Source: Pseudomonas muyukensis (GTDB taxonomy: Bacteria > Pseudomonadota > Gammaproteobacteria > Pseudomonadales > Pseudomonadaceae). Taken from it: a stretch of DNA of 64,000 bases. The notes beneath the pieces are model-generated. The model saw only the letters and a list, made by a program, of their open reading frames with translations. It made no database searches and had not been told where the DNA came from. The stretch spans positions 2,570,501 to 2,634,500 of the forward strand of contig NZ_CP077073.1 of NCBI RefSeq assembly GCF_019139535.1, given 5' to 3'. The position numbers were made by a program, and so were the translations under genes. This document shows positions 50,294-58,901 of the stretch, in pieces (within the stretch, counting starts at the first letter, position 1; every line of letters begins with the position of its first letter).

Positions 50294-51601
50294 TTACCAG
50301 CAGATGCCCTGGTGACGGGTGTCGCTGGTGCCGTTCATGAACCCGACCAGGTCGACCACCTGCTTGCCGCTGCCGGCATCCAGGGCGCGGGCGAAGCGCT
50401 CGTCGTTGTTGCCCAGCACGATCACCTCGGCGTCGTCGATCACCTGTTGCAGGTCGCTGCGCAGCAGCGCGCTGACGTGGGGAATCTGCTGTTCGATGTA
50501 CTGGCGGTTGGCGCCATGGCGGCGGGCGTGCTCGACGTTGGCGTCGTAGATGCGCAGCTCGTAGCCCTTGCCGATCAGTTGCTCGGCCAGGGTCAGCAGC
50601 GGGCTTTCGCGCAGGTCGTCGCTGCCGGCCTTGAAGGCCAGGCCGAGCAGGGCGATGCGCCGCTTGCCGGGGCGGGTCACCAGCTCGAAGGCCTGGCGTA
50701 CCTGGTGGCGGTTGCTGTCCATCAGCGAGGCCAGCAGCGGGTGGGCGACATCCAGCTGGCCGGCGCGGTAGGTGAGGGCGCGCACGTCCTTGGGCAGGCA
50801 CGAGCCGCCGAAGGCGAAGCCTGGGCGCAGGTAGTAGCGTGACAGGTTGAGCTTGTGGTCCTGGCAGACCACGTCCATCACCTCGCGGCCATCGACGCCC
50901 GAGGCCTTGGCGATGTTGCCGATTTCGTTGGCGAAGCTGACCTTGGTGGCGTGCCAGACGTTGCAGGTGTACTTGATCAGTTCGGCGACCTCGACCGACT
51001 TGCGGATCACCGGCGCGTCCAGGCCCTGGTACAGCGCCTCGAGCAGGTCGCCCGAGGCGCTGTCGAGTTCGCCGATCACGGTCATGGCCGGGAAGTCGTA
51101 GTCCTGGATCGCGGTGCTTTCGCGCAGGAACTCGGGGTTGACCGCCACGCCGAAGTCGATGCCGGCCTTCTTGCCCGAGGCGCGTTCCAGGGTCGGGATC
51201 ACCAGGTTGTTCAGCGTGCCCGGCAGCACCGTGCTGCGCACCACCACCGTGTGGCGGCTGGCCTTGTCGCGCAGGGCGGCGCCGATCTCGCGGCACGCGG
51301 CCTGCATGTACGTCAGGTCCAGGTCACCGTTGGGCTTGCTCGGCGTGCCGACGCACAGCAGCGACAGTTCGCTGGCCAGGATCGCCGCCTGCACGTCGGT
51401 GGTGCCGCGCAGGCGGCCCTGGCGCACGCCGTCGAGCAGCAGTTGCTCCAGGCCTGGTTCGACGATGGGGGAGCGTCCCTGGTTGATCATGTCGATCTTC
51501 GCCTGGTCGATGTCCACGCCCAGCACCTGGTGCCCCCGTGCCGACAGACACCCGGCGCAGACTGCGCCCACATAGCCAAGTCCGAAGATACTGATGTTCA
51601 T
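50294..51601 (-). CDS. algD: GDP-mannose 6-dehydrogenase (AlgD-like)
   Basis: 435 residues from the ATG at 51601 with GAGAGGGA upstream. Oxidises GDP-mannose to GDP-mannuronate with two NAD+. N-terminal Rossmann motif ISIFGLGYVGAVCAGCLSAR, nucleotide-sugar dehydrogenase core FGVAVNPEFLRESTAIQDYD, the catalytic cysteine in FAFGGSCLPKDVRAL near residue 268, and LLGLAFKAGSDDLRESP. It ends QGICW as in AlgD. Mostly the AlgD pattern, but many substitutions indicate a diverged copy. First gene of the operon. Confidence 0.93.
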   Translation of the reverse strand: MNISIFGLGYVGAVCAGCLSARGHQVLGVDIDQAKIDMINQGRSPIVEPGLEQLLLDGVRQGRLRGTTDVQAAILASELSLLCVGTPSKPNGDLDLTYMQAACREIGAALRDKASRHTVVVRSTVLPGTLNNLVIPTLERASGKKAGIDFGVAVNPEFLRESTAIQDYDFPAMTVIGELDSASGDLLEALYQGLDAPVIRKSVEVAELIKYTCNVWHATKVSFANEIGNIAKASGVDGREVMDVVCQDHKLNLSRYYLRPGFAFGGSCLPKDVRALTYRAGQLDVAHPLLASLMDSNRHQVRQAFELVTRPGKRRIALLGLAFKAGSDDLRESPLLTLAEQLIGKGYELRIYDANVEHARRHGANRQYIEQQIPHVSALLRSDLQQVIDDAEVIVLGNNDERFARALDAGSGKQVVDLVGFMNGTSDTRHQGICW

Positions 51602-51830
51602 AGGTCCCTCTCCCCAGGCGCAGCACAAGGCCGGCCGAGATATGCCGTTCATGGAAGTTGGTTAAGACAGACGCGCAGGATCAAGCCGCGCTTGGATATG
51701 GCGAAGCAGGCTGGTTCTTGGTGGTCTTTTTACATCCTAATGAGGTTTTTCTTAGTTGGGCAAGTGTTGTTTGGTTATTGTTTTAGTTATTTGTTTTTTC
51801 TTGGTTGTTTAGTTTAAAAATCGTTATAAA

Positions 51831-51858
51831 TCAATTAGTTAAAGTTTGTGAAAAGTTC
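51831..51858 (-). promoter_or_regulatory. Candidate AlgU (sigma-22) promoter upstream of algD
   Basis: On the minus strand a perfect GAACTT -35 box (51858-51853) is followed after 17 bases by ATTGA, a partial match to the AlgU -10 (TCNNA). It lies 230 bases before algD in a strongly AT-rich stretch (about 51725-51980) unlike the surrounding sequence, a pattern often bound by MvaT/TurA-type silencers. A weak AlgR-like CTGTTCGTG occurs at about 51880. No gene is seen in 51602-52053. Confidence 0.35.
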
Positions 51859-52053
51859 GACGTCAAAAAAATGATTACCCTGTTCGTGTCGGTATATTGG
51901 CGTCAAAGTCGGGTTGGGTGGCTTGTTCAAGGGGTTGCTGGCTTTTTGCGATTATTCTTTTTTAGCGATGTTTTTAGGGGTTCTATGTGGGCGCTGATTG
52001 CGTAAGTTGTGATGTTGTTGAGGGGGATTCGATCGCGTGAGGGCGGCGAGGGG

Positions 52054-52360
52054 GTTGACGAAAGTCTTGCAGCGCCTGTGAGACCGAGCGCCGCCCGCGC
52101 GGCGCATCGCGGATGAATCCGCTCCTACATTTGTTGCAACGTACCGAACCTGACAGGCCATGGTTGCTAGCCTGGGCGCAGGGCTTGAGACGGGTGGGGC
52201 GGCGGCAGCGCCCACGCAAAAAACGGCTCGAGCGCACAAGGCTGACAACCATGGCCTACCAGGCATGGCCACGTTGCAACAAATGTGGGAGCGGATTCAT
52301 CCGCGATGCGCCGCGCGGGCGGCGCTCGATCTCATAGGCGCTGCACTACTTTCGGCGAAC
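52054..52360. repeat. Large inverted-repeat element (REP-bearing, MITE-like)
   Basis: Two arms of about 125 bases (52054-52178 and 52233-52360) are inverted near-copies of each other. Each contains a REP-like core (GCGGATTCATCCGCGATGCG and its complement) plus non-REP flanks (TTTGTTGCAACGT, GGCCATGGTTG, TGCAGCGCCT). A spacer of about 55 bases has no ORF of note. Confidence 0.75.
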
Positions 52361-52377
52361 CTCCCTCGATCCCACCT

Positions 52378-52418
52378 CCCAATCCAATCCAATCCAATCC
52401 CAACCCCAACCCCAACCC
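52378..52418. repeat. Simple-sequence tract (CCAAT)n then (CCCCAA)n
   Basis: About four CCAAT units run into three CCCCAA/CCCAA units, 115 bases upstream of the XRE regulator start. Confidence 0.9.
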
Positions 52419-52533
52419 AAAACCATGACTTGCATCGATTGGATCCAAAAGGCATAGTGCCCAGCGACCAAGCAAGCATTCACACGGGTGCCGGATGCGC
52501 CCGTGTTCCACTCATGCAAAGGAGGCAATGCAG

Positions 52534-52923
52534 ATGAACGGATTCGGTCCGCGACTCAGAGAAGAACGCGAACGCCTGGGCCTGACCCAGCGCATTTTCG
52601 GCGACATCGGCGGCGTCGAGCCCAACGCCCAGGGCAAGTACGAAAGCGGCGAGCGCACGCCGCGCATGGACTACCTCGCGGCCGTGGCCAACCGCGGTGT
52701 CGATGCCCTCTATGTGCTCAGCGGCGTGCACACCCCCGCGCCCCTGGACAGCCTCACCGCCGACGAAGACCGCCTGCTCGGCGCTTTTCGCCGTTTGCCC
52801 GAGGCCGACCAAGCCGCCGTCTGGCACCTGCTCAACCGCCTGGCCGGCGAAACCGCTGGCCAGGATGCCCTGCGGATCCGCCGCCCCGACCGTCAGGCAT
52901 ATTTCCATGACGCTTTGCGCTAG
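52534..52923 (+). CDS. XRE family transcriptional regulator
   Basis: 129 residues from the ATG at 52534, preferred over one two codons earlier because GGAGG is then 8 bases away. N-terminal Cro/CI helix-turn-helix (RLREERERLGLTQRIFGDIGGVEPNAQGKYESGERTPRMDYL, about residues 7-48); the rest is a short helical tail (DEDRLLGAFRRLPEADQAAVWHLLNRLAG). The target is unknown. It is placed directly upstream of gacA on the same strand. Confidence 0.88.
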   Translation: MNGFGPRLREERERLGLTQRIFGDIGGVEPNAQGKYESGERTPRMDYLAAVANRGVDALYVLSGVHTPAPLDSLTADEDRLLGAFRRLPEADQAAVWHLLNRLAGETAGQDALRIRRPDRQAYFHDALR

Positions 52924-52986
52924 GTTGGTTGTGAAAAATTTTGTTAAGGTGGCGGGATCCAATCGCCCCACTGACGAGGTGTCTGC

Positions 52987-53625
52987 TTGATTAGGGTCCT
53001 GGTGGTCGACGATCACGATCTGGTGCGTACAGGCATCACCCGCATGCTGGCCGACATCGATGGCCTGCAGGTGGTGGGGGAGGCGGACTCAGGCGAGGCC
53101 GCCCTCAAGCTTGCCCGTGAGCTCAAGCCCGACGTGGTCCTGATGGACGTGAAGATGCCCGGCATCGGCGGCCTGGAGGCCACGCGCAAACTGCTGCGTA
53201 GCCACCCGGACACCAAGGTGGTCGCGGTGACCGTCTGCGAGGAGGATCCGTTCCCCACCCGGCTGCTGCAAGCCGGTGCCGCCGGCTACCTGACCAAGGG
53301 CGCGGGCCTGGACGAAATGGTCCAGGCCATCCGCCTGGCGTTCGCCGGCCAGCGCTACATCAGCCCGCAGATTGCCCAGCAGCTGGCGCTCAAGTCGTTC
53401 CAGCCGCAGGGGTCGCCGTTCGATGCGCTGTCCGAGCGGGAAATCCAGATTGCGCTGATGATCGTCGGCTGCCAGAAGGTGCAGATCATCTCTGACAAGT
53501 TGTGTCTGTCGCCCAAGACCGTCAATACTTACCGTTATCGAATCTTCGAGAAACTCTCGGTCACCAGCGACGTCGAACTGACCTTGCTGGCTGTCCGTCA
53601 CGGTATGGTCGACGCCAGTCTGTAA
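52987..53625 (+). CDS. gacA: Response regulator GacA
   Basis: 212 residues from a TTG start, the usual start of gacA in fluorescent pseudomonads. Receiver domain with acidic pocket VVDDHD, phosphoacceptor D54 (VVLMDVKMP) and conserved K near 104; LuxR-type helix-turn-helix at the end ([39 protein letters not shown]). With sensor GacS it activates the RsmY/RsmZ small RNAs and so secondary metabolism, T6SS and exopolysaccharide genes. 11 bases before uvrC. Confidence 0.97.
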   Translation: MIRVLVVDDHDLVRTGITRMLADIDGLQVVGEADSGEAALKLARELKPDVVLMDVKMPGIGGLEATRKLLRSHPDTKVVAVTVCEEDPFPTRLLQAGAAGYLTKGAGLDEMVQAIRLAFAGQRYISPQIAQQLALKSFQPQGSPFDALSEREIQIALMIVGCQKVQIISDKLCLSPKTVNTYRYRIFEKLSVTSDVELTLLAVRHGMVDASL

Positions 53626-53636
53626 AAGCACACCTC

Positions 53637-55460
53637 ATGTCTCAAACCTTTGACGCAAGCGCGTTCCTGGCGACCTGCAGCGGTCGCCCGGGCGTGTACC
53701 GGATGTTCGACGGCGAAGCCCGCCTGTTGTACGTGGGCAAGGCCAAGAACCTCAAGAAACGCCTGGCCAGCTACTTTCGCAAGGCCGGCCTGGCGCCGAA
53801 GACGGCTGCCCTGGTGGCGCGCATCGCCCAGGTCGAAACCACCATCACCGCCAACGAAACCGAGGCGCTGCTGCTTGAGCAGACGCTGATCAAGGAATGG
53901 CGGCCGCCTTACAACATCCTGCTGCGCGACGATAAGTCCTACCCCTACGTGTTCCTCTCCGACGGCCAGTTCCCGCGCCTGGGCATCCACCGTGGCGCGA
54001 AAAAGGCCAAGGGCCGCTATTTTGGCCCGTACCCCAGCGCCGGCGCCATTCGCGAGAGCCTGAGCCTGTTACAGAAGGCTTTCTCGGTGCGCCAGTGCGA
54101 GGACAGCTACTACGCCAACCGCACCCGCCCGTGCCTGCAGTACCAGATCAAGCGCTGCAAGGGCCCCTGCGTGGGCCTGGTGGAACCGGCCGAGTACGCC
54201 GAGGACGTGCGCCATTCGGTGATGTTCCTCGAAGGCCGCAGCCAGCAGTTGGGCAATGAGCTCAACGCCGAGATGGAAACGGCGGCCATGGCCCTGAACT
54301 TCGAGAAGGCCGCCGAGCTGCGCGACCAGATCGCCTTGCTGCGCCGGGTCCAGGACCAGCAGTACATGGAAGGCGGTTCGGGCGATGTCGATGTGGTAGC
54401 CGCCTTCGTCAACCCAGGCGGCGCCTGCGTGCACCTGATCAGCGTGCGCGGCGGGCGGGTGCTGGGCAGCAAGAACTTCTTCCCCCAGGTGGGCATCGAG
54501 GAGGACGTGTCCGAGGTCATGGCCGCGTTCCTCGCCCAGTACTACCTGGGCAATGCCGAGCGCGAGCTGCCCGGCGAGCTGATCGTCAACGTGCTGCACG
54601 AAGACTTCGCGACCCTCACCGAAGCCGTGCAGACCCTGCGCGGCCGCGAGCTGAGCATCAGCCACCGGGTGCGCGGCACCCGCGCGCGCTGGCAGCAACT
54701 GGCGGTGACCAACGCCGAGCAGGCGCTCAACGCCCGCCTGGCCAACCGCCAGCACATGGCCGCGCGCTTCGAGGCCCTGGCCCAGGTGCTGGGCCTGGAT
54801 GAGGTGCCGCAGCGCCTGGAGTGCTACGACATCAGCCATTCCAGCGGCGAGGCCACGGTGGCCAGCTGCGTGGTGTTCGGCCCCGAGGGCCCGCTCAAGT
54901 CCGACTACCGCCGCTTCAATATCGAAGGCGTCACCGCCGGCGATGACTACGCCGCCATGCATCAGGCGCTGATGCGCCGTTACGGGCGCATCAAGGAGGG
55001 CGAGGGCAAGTTGCCCGACGTACTGCTGGTGGACGGCGGCAAGGGCCAGTTGAACATGGCCCGGGACGTGATGCAGGCGCTCGGCCTGAGCGATCTCACC
55101 CTGCTCGGCGTGGCCAAGGGCGTGACCCGCAAGGCCGGTTTCGAAACCCTGTACCTCAACGACGTGGCCCACGAGTTCACCCTCAAGGGCGATTCCCCGG
55201 CGTTGCACCTGATCCAGCAGATTCGTGACGAAGCCCACCGTTTCGCCATCACCGGCCACCGCGCGCGGCGCGGCAAGGCCCGGCGCACCTCGAGCCTGGA
55301 AGACGTGGCCGGGGTAGGGCCCAAGCGCCGCCGCGACCTGCTGAAACATTTCGGCGGCCTGCAGGAGCTCAACCGCGCCAGTGTCGACGAGATCGCCAAG
55401 GCCCCTGGCATCAGTAAAAAGCTTGCTGAGTCGATTTATGCCAGCCTGCATAGCGAGTAG
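53637..55460 (+). CDS. uvrC: UvrABC excinuclease subunit C
   Basis: 607 residues from the ATG at 53637. Makes both incisions in nucleotide excision repair. N-terminal GIY-YIG nuclease ([29 protein letters not shown]), central UvrB-binding UVR motif ([26 protein letters not shown]), RNase-H-like endonuclease region ([30 protein letters not shown]) and C-terminal tandem helix-hairpin-helix ([20 protein letters not shown]). The gacA-uvrC pairing is classic. Confidence 0.98.
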   Translation: MSQTFDASAFLATCSGRPGVYRMFDGEARLLYVGKAKNLKKRLASYFRKAGLAPKTAALVARIAQVETTITANETEALLLEQTLIKEWRPPYNILLRDDKSYPYVFLSDGQFPRLGIHRGAKKAKGRYFGPYPSAGAIRESLSLLQKAFSVRQCEDSYYANRTRPCLQYQIKRCKGPCVGLVEPAEYAEDVRHSVMFLEGRSQQLGNELNAEMETAAMALNFEKAAELRDQIALLRRVQDQQYMEGGSGDVDVVAAFVNPGGACVHLISVRGGRVLGSKNFFPQVGIEEDVSEVMAAFLAQYYLGNAERELPGELIVNVLHEDFATLTEAVQTLRGRELSISHRVRGTRARWQQLAVTNAEQALNARLANRQHMAARFEALAQVLGLDEVPQRLECYDISHSSGEATVASCVVFGPEGPLKSDYRRFNIEGVTAGDDYAAMHQALMRRYGRIKEGEGKLPDVLLVDGGKGQLNMARDVMQALGLSDLTLLGVAKGVTRKAGFETLYLNDVAHEFTLKGDSPALHLIQQIRDEAHRFAITGHRARRGKARRTSSLEDVAGVGPKRRRDLLKHFGGLQELNRASVDEIAKAPGISKKLAESIYASLHSE

Positions 55461-55493
55461 AATGCCGGGTTCAACCCGCAGCCAGTCGTACCG

Positions 55494-56054
55494 ATGAATA
55501 TTCCAAACCTGCTCACCGTTCTACGCGTCCTGCTCATCCCGATCTTCATCCTGCTGTTCTATGTGCCCTATCACTGGAGCTACATGGCCGCCAGCACGGT
55601 GTTCGCCATCGCCGCCGCCACCGACTGGCTCGACGGCTACCTGGCGCGTCGGCTGCAGCAGAGCACGCCGTTTGGCGCCTTCCTCGACCCGGTGGCCGAC
55701 AAGTTGATGGTGGCCGTGGCCCTGGTGTTGTTGGTGCAGGTACACGCCAACTTCTGGCTGACGCTGCCGGCGGCGGTGATCATCGGCCGCGAGATCGTCG
55801 TCTCGGCGCTGCGTGAGTGGATGGCCGAGCTGGGCGCTCGCGCCCATGTGGCGGTGTCGAACCTGGGCAAGTGGAAGACCGCGGCGCAGATGCTGGCGCT
55901 GGTGATCCTGCTGGCCAACCCGCCGCTGCTGACCTTCTGGGTGGTGCTGGGCTACGGCCTGCTGCTGGTGGCGGCGGGGCTGACCCTGGTGTCGATGGTG
56001 CATTACCTGCTGGCCGCCTGGCCGCACCTGCGCGAAGGTTCGGAGCAGAAGTAA
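55494..56054 (+). CDS. pgsA: CDP-diacylglycerol--glycerol-3-phosphate 3-phosphatidyltransferase
   Basis: 186 residues, inner-membrane enzyme making phosphatidylglycerol phosphate. The CDP-alcohol phosphotransferase motif (DG-x2-AR-x8-G-x3-D-x3-D) is complete: [20 protein letters not shown] then LDPVADKL, residues about 40-66. Four or more membrane helices. It follows uvrC by 33 bases, the usual gacA-uvrC-pgsA chain. Confidence 0.97.
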   Translation: MNIPNLLTVLRVLLIPIFILLFYVPYHWSYMAASTVFAIAAATDWLDGYLARRLQQSTPFGAFLDPVADKLMVAVALVLLVQVHANFWLTLPAAVIIGREIVVSALREWMAELGARAHVAVSNLGKWKTAAQMLALVILLANPPLLTFWVVLGYGLLLVAAGLTLVSMVHYLLAAWPHLREGSEQK

Positions 56055-56075
56055 AAGTTTTTTTGAATCAAGGGG

Positions 56076-56103
56076 TTGACGCCATTCTGTAAATCGCTAG
56101 AAT
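56076..56103 (+). promoter_or_regulatory. Sigma-70 promoter of tRNA-Gly
   Basis: TTGACG and TAGAAT are 16 bases apart; the start point would be about 8-9 bases before the tRNA. Confidence 0.75.
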
Positions 56104-56118
56104 GGCACCCATCACGAC

Positions 56119-56194
<76 letters not shown>

Positions 56195-56201
56195 AATATT
56201 G

Positions 56202-56231
56202 GCTCAAAGAATTCCATGGAATTCTTTGAGC
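56202..56231. repeat. Perfect 30-base palindrome after tRNA-Gly
   Basis: The half-site GCTCAAAGAATTCCA is followed at once by its exact complement. No loop; as RNA it would fold with a small loop. It precedes the terminator by 5 bases. Confidence 0.9.
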
Positions 56232-56236
56232 TCTCG

Positions 56237-56262
56237 AAAAAAGACGCTTCGGCGTCTTTTTT
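56237..56262 (+). terminator. Bidirectional rho-independent terminator after tRNA-Gly
   Basis: AAAAAAGACGC-TTCG-GCGTCTTTTTT: stable UUCG-capped hairpin with A-run before and T-run after. Confidence 0.93.
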
Positions 56263-56428
56263 CGTTTCAGTCAAAGCCACTCCGATCTATGGGCATTCGG
56301 GCTTTTTTAGTCCAGAAATTAGTCCATGAAATCCGGGCTGCTACCGTGGCGGTTTGTTGCTGGAGAGGAGCGTTGAGCGTCACGAGCCCTAGCCCTGAAT
56401 TTCATGTTCAGGAGTTCGTACGTGGCAC

Positions 56429-56645
56429 GTCTCAGACGTTCGCCAGGCCAAGACCACCAGCAAGGACTACACCCTCAGCGATAGTGGCGGCCTGTCACTC
56501 GGCGTGAGCGGGGCTGGCGGAAAATCGTGGCATTTCCGCTACTCATGGGTCAGCAAGCAAAATCGCATGCCTCGGCACCTATCCCGAATTCGGCTTGTGT
56601 CAGGCGCGCCCACTGCGCTCTAAAGCGCGGCGGCTGATCGCCTAA
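56429..56645 (+). pseudogene. Tyrosine integrase fragment (Arm/DUF4102 N-terminal domain)
   Basis: One frame reads VSDVRQAKTTSKDYTLSDSG, GLSLGVSGAGGKSWHFRYSW and VSKQNRM, the arm-binding domain at the start of P4-type integrases (L-S-D--V--AK...KDYKLSDGGGLYL.V...G.K.W..RY). After a frameshift at about 56570 it continues GTYPEFGLCQARPLRSKARR then LIA and a TAA at 56643. The catalytic domain is missing. It begins about 235 bases after the tRNA 3' end. Tandem TTAGTCCA repeats at about 56307-56325 resemble integrase arm sites; 56263-56428 holds no gene. It marks this junction as a former island insertion point. Confidence 0.7.
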
Positions 56646-56659
56646 GGCACCAATCCCTG

Positions 56660-56693
56660 AAAAAAAACGCCCGAGCCGGTGCATCGGGCGCTC
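56660..56693 (-). terminator. Rho-independent terminator of the T6SS cargo operon
   Basis: On the minus strand CGCCCGA..TCGGGCG hairpin with TTTTTTTT directly after, about 20-50 bases past the PAAR stop. Confidence 0.88.
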
Positions 56694-56710
56694 TTCTGCC
56701 GGCTTTGCTG

Positions 56711-56968
56711 TCAATCAATCAGCCAGCCCGGATCACCCTCGACCAAGGTTCCGCCATGGCTGGTGGTGTCTCCCTCCCTTGCCGCCGGTTGGCCCTCGAT
56801 GATCGTGCTGCCAGCACCGGTTTCGATGATAGCGCCACAACTGATTCGGTCGCCGACGCGCGCTATTGCCCTGCCATCGAGGAATGCTGCGCTTGCGCCT
56901 GTTTCTACGGTGCCTTCGCCATGGATAGGGCAACTATGACGATGGCCTACGAGTACGATGGGTTTCAT
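56711..56968 (-). CDS. PAAR domain protein (T6SS spike tip)
   Basis: 85 residues, a lone PAAR domain: starts MKPIVLVGHRHSCPIHGEGT and shows the repeated beta turns DGRAIARVGDRISCG, IEGQPAAREGDTTSHGG with the His/Cys residues that bind zinc at the tip. It sharpens the VgrG trimer for type VI secretion. Last gene of the operon; its ATG overlaps the stop of the preceding DUF6708 gene (ATGA). Confidence 0.92.
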   Translation of the reverse strand: MKPIVLVGHRHSCPIHGEGTVETGASAAFLDGRAIARVGDRISCGAIIETGAGSTIIEGQPAAREGDTTSHGGTLVEGDPGWLID

Positions 56969-57846
56969 TTACGCTTTCCTTTTTTTAGTTGAACAGGGGC
57001 TTGGTCGAAGGCCTCAGGCGGAGGCGGTGCTGCCCGGACATTGAACAGGCGGCACACGCCATACCAGCAGAGGGCGAGGCCGAGGTTGTAGGGGAACAAC
57101 ACGGCCCAGAACGGCAGTTGCCAGTTCTTCTTGCCCTGCATTTCTCCGGGCTCGCCGGTTCGCCAGGGGGCGTAATGGCGCCAGGCTTCTGCCGGGGTCA
57201 GGCAGATGGCATGAAGCGGCCGGTGCCACCAGTTGGGTTCGCCGGGAGGAGGGAGTTTGGCTGGGCCGTGGTTCATGAAATGGCGCAGGTATTCCCAGAC
57301 TTCGGCGACGTGTTTGATGTCGGATTCAGTGGGTTCGTTGCTGTCGACCCATAAGCAATCTTTTTGGTGCAGGCTGCCATCCTCCCGAGGTGGGGCGAAG
57401 GCGAGTGCATAACTGGTGCTGAAGGATGAGCCGCCGAATTCGGTGCGTTTGAATACGCCCCCATGGGTTTTGTTCCAGTCAAAAGTGATAAGTTTTCTGC
57501 CACGCTGGTAGTAAATTTTTTTGGTTAATCGGCTGAAGTGGAAGTTTGAAAGGTTTTTTATAAAATAGATTCTATAGGTGAGAAAAGGTGTGAATATTAG
57601 TGGTGCAAAAATATATTGCATCACGGACTGGGTGCGCTCTAGTAGGATGGGTCTGTATTCGGGGTCTGCAATGTCGGGGTAGAAGAAAAGAGCCAGGGCT
57701 AGTGTCATGGCGGTGTATAGTTTTGCCATGAATACAGAGTCGGATACCCACGGGTTTCGCAAGGTTAATGTGTCTGTGGACAAATTTTCTAGCTGTCCAG
57801 TAATTGCTGGTTTGTATCCAGAGTTTGAGTTTTTTTGAATATCCAT
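56965..57846 (-). CDS. DUF6708-type membrane protein, copy 1 (probable immunity or accessory protein)
   Basis: 293 residues from an ATG at 57846. Two or three membrane segments: LYTAMTLALALFFYPDIA and YIFAPLIFTPFLTYRIYFI in the N-terminal half and [20 protein letters not shown] near the end. Nearly identical to copy 2 from DSNEPTE onward (about residue 168 to the end) but very different before. A second ATG (57855) would give MAVIWIF, like the MATIWLF start of copy 2, but a run of seven A puts it out of frame. The position after an effector remnant suggests immunity; function unproven. Confidence 0.7.
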   Translation of the reverse strand: MDIQKNSNSGYKPAITGQLENLSTDTLTLRNPWVSDSVFMAKLYTAMTLALALFFYPDIADPEYRPILLERTQSVMQYIFAPLIFTPFLTYRIYFIKNLSNFHFSRLTKKIYYQRGRKLITFDWNKTHGGVFKRTEFGGSSFSTSYALAFAPPREDGSLHQKDCLWVDSNEPTESDIKHVAEVWEYLRHFMNHGPAKLPPPGEPNWWHRPLHAICLTPAEAWRHYAPWRTGEPGEMQGKKNWQLPFWAVLFPYNLGLALCWYGVCRLFNVRAAPPPPEAFDQAPVQLKKGKRK

Positions 57847-57859
57847 ATGACTGCCATGG

Positions 57860-58009
57860 TTAGCGCTCGAGACGAAAGCCTGCGCTTGCGTAGCGGCAGG
57901 CCGGGGCATCGCCCGCGCGCGGCACGATGGCATAGCGCACTGGCAGGATGGGCACGCGTGGGCTGCAGGCAGGGCCGGAGGTGGTGCTGTTGGCAGAAAC
58001 GTCGGTCAT
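57860..58009 (-). pseudogene. Collapsed copy of the VasX-like effector (49 codons)
   Basis: Open reading frame of 49 codons: [44 protein letters not shown] then FRLER and stop. The first ~44 residues match the start of the 996-residue effector next to it; the last five equal that effector's C-terminus (FRLER). About 950 codons have been deleted in frame. The ATG overlaps the stop of DUF6708 copy 2 (ATGA) exactly as a full effector gene would, and copy 1 follows after 13 bases. Confidence 0.8.
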
Positions 58010-58899
58010 TTACGCTGCCTTTTGGTTAAGCGTACTGGGGCTTGCTCGAAGGCCTCTGGTGGAGGCGGTGCTGCCCGGACATTGAACAGGCGACACACGC
58101 CATACCAGCAGAGGGCGAGGCCGAAGTTGTAAGGGAACAACACGGCCCAGAACGGCAGTTGCCAGTTTTTCTTGCCCTGCATTTCTCCGGGCTCGCCGGT
58201 TCGCCAGGGGGCGTAGTGGCGCCAGGCTTCTGCCGGGGTTAAGCAGATGGCGTGAAGTGGCCGGTGCCACCAGTTGGGTTCGCCGGGAGGTGGGAGTTTG
58301 GCCGGGCCGTGGTTCATGAAATGGCGCAGGTATTCCCAGACTTCGGCGACGTGCTTGATGCCGGGTTCGGTGGGTTCGTTGCTGTCGGTCCAGAGGCAAT
58401 CTTTTTGATGGAGACTTCCGTCTTTTCGACGGGGTGCGAATGCGAGTGCATAGGAGGTGGTGAAAGATGATCCACCAGACTCTGTGCGCCTGAAAAGACC
58501 ACCTCCAGTATTGCTCCACTCGAAGACGAATACCTTCTTAAAACGTTGGTAGTAGATTTTTTTTGTTGAGCGGTTGAAGCAAACGCTTGATAAGCCTTTG
58601 ATGAACCATATTCGGTAAAATAGAAATGGAAGGAAGGTGAAAGGCATAAGCACTATTCCGGTCATTAGTATGGGGTCAAGTAAAAAATCCTTCCAGCTGA
58701 CGCTAGAAAATAGAAATGGGTAGAAACCGATCATTAATCCAATAATCATTGCGCAGTAAAGTTTTCCCATGAATACAGAGTCTGTTACCCATGGGTTGCG
58801 TAGGCATAAAGAGTTTTTGGATATGTTTAATAGCTGTCCACCAATGGCGGGTTCGTACCCTGAGCATGAGGTTGAGTTAAATAGCCATATAGTTGCCAT
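58006..58899 (-). CDS. DUF6708-type membrane protein, copy 2 (probable immunity protein)
   Basis: 297 residues, [20 protein letters not shown]. Membrane segments [38 protein letters not shown] and a C-terminal [20 protein letters not shown]. Begins 2 bases after the effector stop, so it is coupled to the toxin gene. Its N-terminal half differs from copy 1 while the C-terminal ~130 residues are almost the same, and the N-terminal DNA is AT-richer. Membrane location fits immunity to a membrane-acting toxin; this is inferred from context. Confidence 0.72.
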   Translation of the reverse strand: MATIWLFNSTSCSGYEPAIGGQLLNISKNSLCLRNPWVTDSVFMGKLYCAMIIGLMIGFYPFLFSSVSWKDFLLDPILMTGIVLMPFTFLPFLFYRIWFIKGLSSVCFNRSTKKIYYQRFKKVFVFEWSNTGGGLFRRTESGGSSFTTSYALAFAPRRKDGSLHQKDCLWTDSNEPTEPGIKHVAEVWEYLRHFMNHGPAKLPPPGEPNWWHRPLHAICLTPAEAWRHYAPWRTGEPGEMQGKKNWQLPFWAVLFPYNFGLALCWYGVCRLFNVRAAPPPPEAFEQAPVRLTKRQRK

Positions 58900-58901
58900 G
58901 A

